Assembly (NCBI RefSeq): GCF_900103635.1
Contig: NZ_FMXK01000006.1
Span: 124,001 to 188,000, forward strand
DNA: 64,000 nt
Direction of reading: 5' to 3'
DNA from: Butyrivibrio sp. INlla18
Lineage (GTDB): Bacteria > Bacillota > Clostridia > Lachnospirales > Lachnospiraceae
Positions 59,049 through 64,000 of the stretch are shown in pieces. Positions within the stretch are counted from its first letter, which is position 1. Each line of letters begins with the position of its first letter. The notes under the pieces were generated by a model that saw only the letters and a list, made by a program, of their open reading frames with translations, was not told the DNA's origin and did no database searches. The position numbers and the translations under genes were made by a program.

Positions 59049-59131
59049 TGCCGGCAGTGGGACTTGAACCCACACGTGGTTACCCACAACAGATTTTGAG
59101 TCTGCATCGTCTGCCATTCCGACATGCCGGC
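59049..59131 (-). tRNA. tRNA-Leu (anticodon CAA)
   Basis: On the - strand, 83 bases fold as a class II tRNA. The seven-base acceptor stem pairs GCCGGCA with TGCCGGC, discriminator A. The anticodon loop is CTCAAAA, giving CAA, which reads TTG leucine codons. A long variable arm (GTGGGTAACCAC) and the T loop GGTTCAAGTCC are clear. CCA is not encoded. The terminator at 59017 follows it. Confidence 0.96.
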
Positions 59132-59136
59132 TTATA

Positions 59137-59166
59137 AAAGCTGTATCACATGAGGAATACAGCTTT
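59137..59166 (-). terminator. Terminator after the Nudix gene (leftward)
   Basis: Ten-base stem AAAGCTGTAT/ATACAGCTTT, loop of ten bases; read leftward it ends CTTTTAT. It separates the Nudix gene from tRNA-Leu. Confidence 0.55.
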
Positions 59167-59219
59167 ATTAGTTTAGCATAGGAGATGATTATATTCAAGG
59201 AGTTTTTGAATAGAATTCT

Positions 59220-59816
59220 TTATGCTTTGTTCTTATAAAGGTAGTAAGCAAGCACATGAAGAGACTGTTTGAAGTCGCCGCCATAGATTCTTGATAATAG
59301 TTCTTTTTCTGAAATAGTCTCAATGTTAAGAAATTCAGTATCATCAAGGTCCTGACCGCAGATCTTTTTGCAAGCTGTAGCGCAGTAGATGTGAACGTTA
59401 CTGTTTGATAATGTGGCATTTGCTGGGATTGTAAGTAGGTGTGCCCAGTTATCTGAGATATAGCCAGTTTCTTCTTTGAGTTCTCTCTTGGCAGCTTCAA
59501 AGGCGTCATCTTCAGTGGCGATGATATTTTTGCTTGTTATGTAAGGAACGTCGCTTTTTTCTTTGTATTCGATGGCTCCAGCTGGAAATTCAGTTGTAAT
59601 CTCATCAATACCATGTCTGTACTGCTTGACGCAGATATATTGGCCTTTTTCATCTATAGCAACGATGAGAGAGAAGCTGTGCTTGGAATAGTTATATACA
59701 GGACCGATCACGGAGTCATTAGGGAGCTTATATTCATTTCTTCTAAAGTCGATCCATTCGTCCTGAACTACGTGTTCTTCATTTATGAGTTTCCATTTAA
59801 GGTCATTGTTTTGCAT
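59220..59816 (-). CDS. Nudix hydrolase (ADP-sugar pyrophosphatase-like)
   Basis: 198 residues. The second half of the Nudix box is clear as RELKEETGY, with the upstream strand CVKQYRHGIDEITTEFPAGAIE typical of ADP-ribose pyrophosphatases. About 20 residues (KEKSDVPYITSKNIIATED) separate the AGAIE segment from AAKRELKEETG, so the usual G-x5-E half of the box is not contiguous. Catalysis is still likely because the metal-binding REL-EETG is intact. The exact substrate is not called. AGAGG precedes the ATG. Confidence 0.87.
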   Translation of the reverse strand: MQNNDLKWKLINEEHVVQDEWIDFRRNEYKLPNDSVIGPVYNYSKHSFSLIVAIDEKGQYICVKQYRHGIDEITTEFPAGAIEYKEKSDVPYITSKNIIATEDDAFEAAKRELKEETGYISDNWAHLLTIPANATLSNSNVHIYCATACKKICGQDLDDTEFLNIETISEKELLSRIYGGDFKQSLHVLAYYLYKNKA

Positions 59817-59958
59817 TTGGGATACCTCTGTGTTTATGCGTTTTTACTTATGATGATACTCCAGGTAATCATATTGCTACAAGATTAAATTATTTTGAAA
59901 AATAATTTCTGTAATCATAATAGTTTCTTTTTGATAAATAGTAACAAATAAAGAGTTA

Positions 59959-59967
59959 TGTTATAAT
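59959..59967 (+). promoter_or_regulatory. Extended -10 promoter of the second HD-GYP gene
   Basis: TGT directly followed by a perfect TATAAT (59962-59967); no clear -35. About 40 bases to the gene start. Confidence 0.5.
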
Positions 59968-60007
59968 GATAATGCTATATTTATAAATTTTACGGTGGGC
60001 GGCGTGT

Positions 60008-61093
60008 ATGAAACTAATATCTGTTGATAAACTTGAACCGGGGCTTGTTGTTTCTGAAAACATCTATACTATTGATGACAGACTTGTTCTTCCTAAAGGA
60101 ACTGTCCTTTCTAACAAGGACATAGAAAGAATCAGATCTCATTCTCTTTACAATATCTTTGTAGAAAATGAGAAGAAGCCTGTTCCTTTGGATATTCCAC
60201 ATAAACCGGCTGTCACTTTATCCTATGCTGAAAGGCTTAGAAATTCTGAAGAATTCATCAAGTTCAAACAGCATATCGAGGAAAACGCCAAAGAGCTTGA
60301 AGAGTCATTTAAGATGATCGCAAATGGCACTATGGCTCTTGATGTTGATAAGCTTACAGAACCTGTATATCACCTCTTTGTAGAAGCCGGTGGTACAGCA
60401 GGTGTATTTGATATGCTTCATAATCTCCGCGACAACAGTGATGCAGTTTATATGCACAGCCTTAACGTTTCACTTATCTGTAATACAATTGCTAACTGGA
60501 TGAAACTTCCAGAGGAAAAAATCCAGCTTGCTACAGCAGCAGGTCTTTTACACGATATTGGTAAAGTTCTCCTTCCACAGGAGCTTCTTGATAAGGATAC
60601 TCCATATACAGAGTATGAAACTAGACTCCTTAAGGAGCACGTAGTAAAGGGATACGAGCTTGTAAAAGACGAAGATATTGATCAGCACATCAAAAATAGC
60701 GTTATCATGCACCATGAATTCCGTGATGGTTCAGGATATCCATTCCATATCAAGGGCGATCAGATCGACGAGATCGCAAGCATTGTGACTGTTGCCAATA
60801 TCTATGACGAGCTTACCAGCAAGAGAAAGTATAGAGCACCTCTTTGCCCATTTGAAGTTATCAGTAAGTTTGAAGAGGAAGGTTATGAGAAGTTTGATGC
60901 AGATGTTATTATCACTTTCCTTGGCAATATAGCCAATACCTTCATTGCAAATCGAGTTATGCTCAATAATGGGCAGACTGGCGATATTATCTATAATCAT
61001 CCGGAACATTTATCTAGACCAACAGTAAAATGTGGGGAAAAATATATCAATCTGGAATTAGAAAGAAAACTTTCTATCGTGGCGGTTATCTAA
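60008..61093 (+). CDS. HD-GYP domain phosphodiesterase (complete catalytic motifs)
   Basis: 361 residues. An N-terminal domain (ISVDKLEPGLVVSENIYTIDD) is like that of the - strand paralogue at 36820. The HD-GYP domain has HSLNVSLI, LLHDIGKVLLP with His182-Asp183, MHHEFRDGSGYP and IYDELTSKRKYR, so all usual metal ligands and the GYP motif are present. It is predicted to degrade cyclic-di-GMP in the cytoplasm. A C-terminal PilZ-like or beta tail (about 300-361) follows; its identity is uncertain. No diguanylate cyclase gene is in the window. Confidence 0.92.
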   Translation: MKLISVDKLEPGLVVSENIYTIDDRLVLPKGTVLSNKDIERIRSHSLYNIFVENEKKPVPLDIPHKPAVTLSYAERLRNSEEFIKFKQHIEENAKELEESFKMIANGTMALDVDKLTEPVYHLFVEAGGTAGVFDMLHNLRDNSDAVYMHSLNVSLICNTIANWMKLPEEKIQLATAAGLLHDIGKVLLPQELLDKDTPYTEYETRLLKEHVVKGYELVKDEDIDQHIKNSVIMHHEFRDGSGYPFHIKGDQIDEIASIVTVANIYDELTSKRKYRAPLCPFEVISKFEEEGYEKFDADVIITFLGNIANTFIANRVMLNNGQTGDIIYNHPEHLSRPTVKCGEKYINLELERKLSIVAVI

Positions 61094-61139
61094 GGAAATT
61101 TGCACAAATATCGGAAACGAAAATTGTAAAAAACGTTTC

Positions 61140-61168
61140 TTGTTAATTAAATCCCATTGTCATATTAT
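61140..61168 (+). promoter_or_regulatory. Probable promoter of the GT-B-like protein/symporter operon
   Basis: TTGTTA (61140-61145), 17-base spacer, TATTAT (61163-61168), immediately ahead of a 12-base inverted repeat. Confidence 0.55.
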
Positions 61169-61170
61169 TG

Positions 61171-61210
61171 TTATAAGGAAACCAAAAATATTTTTTTCGT
61201 TTCCTTATAA
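61171..61210. repeat. Perfect 12-base inverted repeat, possible operator or leader hairpin
   Basis: TTATAAGGAAAC (61171-61182) and GTTTCCTTATAA (61199-61210) are separated by 16 AT-rich bases. The repeat starts two bases after the predicted -10, overlapping the transcription start. It could be a repressor operator for the sugar operon, or a 5' hairpin. Confidence 0.6.
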
Positions 61211-61252
61211 GTTGTTTATGTTTAGCTGGCTATACCAGCAGATTGGGTGATC

Positions 61253-62725
61253 ATGACAGAGAAATCAAAAGTAATTTTCGGAAACAAGATTAGTGACAAA
61301 GATTATCGAGGTGCCATCAAATCCAAGAAAAGTTATATAAGGAAATATGGCGATGATTCTGCCGTAGATTACGGCGTGCAGGTTACACGTAATAATGTCA
61401 TTGGGCCTATCCTTGGGGTAGAGAATATCGAAGTTTCTACTAAGCCTTCAGAGGGTACTTTAGATACTAATAAGGGCATCATAGTAGGAAACATCAGAAT
61501 GGGCTTTGGACATTATCGTATATCCATGGCTATGGCTTCATATGCTCATCATCTTGGGCTTACTCCTTATTGGATGGATCTTAATTCTTTTAAGGAGACA
61601 ACATGTACCAAGGTTATCGGAGCACAGAATGACCTGTATTCTCTTGGATCTAGACTTTCCAAAAATCCAATCTTTAATAAGTTTGTATGGGAGCCTATGA
61701 ACTACGAGGGATTCAGAGCTCTTTCATATAATGCCAAGGATCAGAAAAATGCAGAGCTCATGGCTCCTGTTTATAAGAATGTACCAAAGGATATTCCAGT
61801 TGTTGCAGCTCATGCATGGCCAGCGCAGGCTGCTGTTCACGCAGGAATGAAGTATGTTGTAAATGCCATTCCTGATAACTGGCCAATGGCACTTCATTTA
61901 TCAGAGGGAAGTGTACACACTATCCAGTGCAGAAATGCATATATGGGCTATAGAGTGTTAAATGGCATGGACAAAAAGAACGTTTGTAAGCCAATGCCAA
62001 AGCAGTCACTTGTTTACACAGGTCATTACATTGATTATGAGCTGGTTAGCAATATCGAAAATGACTGCGAAGCAAGAAGAATAAGACATAGAAAAGGAAA
62101 GCCGATACGTTTCCTTTTAACTATAGGAGGAGCAGGTGCTCAGAAAGAGATCTTTGCTGAGATCATCAAGCATCTTTTACCAGCGATAAAATCTGGTATT
62201 GCAGCTCTTTATGTAAATGTTGGTGATTATAGAAATGTCTGGGATGAGCTTTGCAAGGAAATTCCAGAGATGGATAATTTAAAGACTGAGCATATGGATA
62301 ACTGGGAAGATACAGTTTCTTTTGCTGAAAAAGCCCTTGATCCAGAGCTTGAGATAGAGGGAATCCACGGATTTTATCACAAGAATATCTTTGAAGCGGT
62401 TTATGCAACTAATCTCTTGATGAGAAGCTGCGATGTACTTGTTACAAAGCCTAGTGAACTTGCTTTTTATCCTGTTCCTAAGCTTTTTATCAAACGAGTT
62501 GGTAAGCACGAGATGTGGGGGGCAATCCATTCAGCTGAAATCGGCGATGGAACACTTGAGTGCAGAGATATTCCACATATTCTCCAGATGATAGATCAGT
62601 TCATTCAGACAGATCTTGTATGTGAGATGTGTGACAACATTGTACTTAACAAGAATATGGGCATCTATGACGGAGCCAAAAAAGTAATTGAGCTTGCGAT
62701 GAAGCTTAAGGAGGAAGATAAGTGA
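61253..62725 (+). CDS. GT-B-like protein related to glycosyltransferase 28/MGDG synthase fold
   Basis: 490 residues from the ATG at 61253 (a GTG at 61247 is the alternative; GGGTG is the only ribosome site). The segment VGNIRMGFGHYRISMAMASY resembles the GxGHxR loop of MGDG synthase and related GT-B enzymes. LLTIGGAGAQKEIF and DVLVTKPSELAFYPVPKL look like the nucleotide-sugar side of that fold. The N-terminal 80 residues are unlike known domains to me. No membrane helix. It is cotranscribed with a sugar symporter that overlaps its stop by one base, so a sugar substrate is likely, but no activity can be named. Confidence 0.6.
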   Translation: MTEKSKVIFGNKISDKDYRGAIKSKKSYIRKYGDDSAVDYGVQVTRNNVIGPILGVENIEVSTKPSEGTLDTNKGIIVGNIRMGFGHYRISMAMASYAHHLGLTPYWMDLNSFKETTCTKVIGAQNDLYSLGSRLSKNPIFNKFVWEPMNYEGFRALSYNAKDQKNAELMAPVYKNVPKDIPVVAAHAWPAQAAVHAGMKYVVNAIPDNWPMALHLSEGSVHTIQCRNAYMGYRVLNGMDKKNVCKPMPKQSLVYTGHYIDYELVSNIENDCEARRIRHRKGKPIRFLLTIGGAGAQKEIFAEIIKHLLPAIKSGIAALYVNVGDYRNVWDELCKEIPEMDNLKTEHMDNWEDTVSFAEKALDPELEIEGIHGFYHKNIFEAVYATNLLMRSCDVLVTKPSELAFYPVPKLFIKRVGKHEMWGAIHSAEIGDGTLECRDIPHILQMIDQFIQTDLVCEMCDNIVLNKNMGIYDGAKKVIELAMKLKEEDK

Positions 62726-64000
62726 TGGAAGAGAAGATCAGTTTATCAGGGGCAGCGAAGGCTTCCTATGGACTAGGCGCAGTTGGTAAGGACATGGTAT
62801 ACATGCTCTCAGCGTCTTATGTTCTGTATTATTACCAGGATATTTTGGGCGTAAGTGCTGCTGCCATGGGAGTTATCCTTATGGTTGCCAGAATCTTTGA
62901 TGCTTTTAATGATCCTATCATGGGCGCTATTGTTGCCAAGACCAAGACTAAATGGGGTAAGTTCCGTCCTTGGCTTTTGATCGGAACTATTACCAATGCA
63001 ATTGTGATGTTTCTTATGTTCTCAGCACCTCCAGCACTTAATGGTCAGGGACTTGTAACATACGCTGCTGTGACATATATCTTATGGGGCGTTACTTACA
63101 CAATGATGGACATTCCATATTGGTCAATGATCCCAGCATTTACTGAGGGTGGTAAAGAAAGAGAAGGCCTTACAACTCTTGCTAGATCCTGCGCAGGTGT
63201 TGGATCAGCTATCATCACTATCATTACTGTAATGACTGTATCAGCTCTTGGACATGCCTTTGGCGGAACCAATATTACTGATAGAGAAGTTGAGAGACTT
63301 GGTTTTTCATACTTTTCAATTATCATAGCTGCTTTATTTGTTCTCTTTACTGTTATCTGCTGCATTTTTGTAAAAGAGAAATCAACAGTAGATATGAAGA
63401 CAGCTTCAATTGGAGAGATGTTCAAGGCTCTTATTCAGAACGATCAGGCTATGGCAGTAGTTGTAGCTATAGTTATCGTTAACTGCTCAATCTATATCAC
63501 ATCTAACCTTGTTATCTACTTCTTTAAGTATGACTTTGGTGGTACAGGCTGGAGAGGAGATTACACACTGTTTTCAACATTTGGAGGCGGAATTCAGATC
63601 CTTTCAATGATGATCCTTTATCCACTCCTTAGAAAAGTGTTTACATCTATCAATATTTATTACATCAGCATGGGCATGGCAATCTGTGGATATATTTCAC
63701 TTCTTGTCCTTGCTTCTACATCAATGAATAACGTATTCCTTTTGTTCATTCCTGGATTCTTTATCTTTGCAGCAAATGGAATGCTCTCAGTTATTACCAC
63801 AGTATTCCTTGCAAATACTGTAGATTACGGGGATCTCAAAAATAACAGAAGAGATGAGTCAGTCATCTTTTCAATGCAGACCTTTGTAGTTAAGCTTGCT
63901 TCTGGTATTTCAGCTTTCATAGCTGCTATTTCACTTCAGATCCTTGCTTTATCAAATGATACTGCTGAAACAGTAAAAGAGATCGATTATTCAATGGGCG
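62725..64000 (+). CDS. GPH-family (MelB-like) sugar:cation symporter, 5' part
   Basis: 425 residues are seen before the window ends, with about eleven membrane helices. The MelB hallmarks NDPIMGAIV and KWGKFRPWLLIG, and a later FLANTVDYGD with the conserved aspartate, identify the glycoside-pentoside-hexuronide family of sodium- or proton-coupled importers. AAGGAGG lies 11 bases ahead of the ATG. It overlaps the previous stop by one base (TGATG). Substrate unknown. Confidence 0.92.
   Translation, partial: MEEKISLSGAAKASYGLGAVGKDMVYMLSASYVLYYYQDILGVSAAAMGVILMVARIFDAFNDPIMGAIVAKTKTKWGKFRPWLLIGTITNAIVMFLMFSAPPALNGQGLVTYAAVTYILWGVTYTMMDIPYWSMIPAFTEGGKEREGLTTLARSCAGVGSAIITIITVMTVSALGHAFGGTNITDREVERLGFSYFSIIIAALFVLFTVICCIFVKEKSTVDMKTASIGEMFKALIQNDQAMAVVVAIVIVNCSIYITSNLVIYFFKYDFGGTGWRGDYTLFSTFGGGIQILSMMILYPLLRKVFTSINIYYISMGMAICGYISLLVLASTSMNNVFLLFIPGFFIFAANGMLSVITTVFLANTVDYGDLKNNRRDESVIFSMQTFVVKLASGISAFIAAISLQILALSNDTAETVKEIDYSMG

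Overview
This 64 kb window looks like ordinary chromosome from a low-GC Gram-positive bacterium of the family Lachnospiraceae, most likely a Butyrivibrio-like gut or rumen anaerobe. The pointers are a Firmicute-type gene set (RNase Y, ZapA, RecA/RecX, a GerW-like protein, TTG start codons, GGAGG ribosome sites), surface proteins with the C-terminal anchor types common in Lachnospiraceae, and an F-type ATP synthase next to anabolic genes. The genus is inference. I see no phage, insertion sequence, CRISPR array, integrase or plasmid gene. Most genes lie on the + strand; the exceptions are two signalling genes, a Nudix gene and a tRNA.

Layout. 1-2.0 kb: end of a GH31 glycosidase, ApbE flavinyltransferase, VTT-family membrane protein. 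2.1-6.4 kb: a GHKL ATPase, a FapA-type protein with a 26-residue repeat array, and a coiled-coil protein with a C-terminal membrane anchor. 6.5-12.5 kb: atpBEFAGDC under a clear promoter. There is no free delta subunit; the C-terminal domain of delta is fused to the N-terminus of alpha. With almost no gaps this continues into a lipoprotein, an acyltransferase, a short MetH, acetolactate synthase (ilvB) and a small-subunit gene. 18.7-25 kb: a second promoter with a folded leader drives another small-subunit gene and ilvC; then YfhO-like protein and leuCD. 25-29.5 kb: glycosyltransferase, Mrp, AI-2E-type permease, ilvE. Together ilvBN, ilvC, leuCD and ilvE cover most of branched-chain amino acid synthesis; ilvD, leuA and leuB are not here.

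29.6-42.3 kb: ruvAB, zapA, a U32 peptidase, a FtsW/RodA plus transpeptidase pair, an HD-GYP protein on the - strand, a small-gene cluster (hypothetical, DUF2953, GerW-like, coiled-coil/J-domain), then SOS-controlled recA and recX. 42.4-46.5 kb: a chemoreceptor on the - strand divergent from rny, and a DtxR-type repressor. 46.7-51.8 kb: a 1708-residue surface protein. 52-59 kb: rRNA m5C methyltransferase, a heterodimeric ABC exporter, a CBS-type family II pyrophosphatase and a small unknown. 59-64 kb: tRNA-Leu(CAA), a Nudix hydrolase, a second HD-GYP protein, and an operon of a GT-B-like protein plus a GPH-type sugar symporter cut by the window end.

The most notable observation is the delta/alpha fusion in the ATP synthase. 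Next are the repeat array in the FapA-type protein with its odd downstream neighbour, the folded leader before the ilv small subunit-ilvC unit, and an HD-GYP protein whose HD histidine is a tyrosine.
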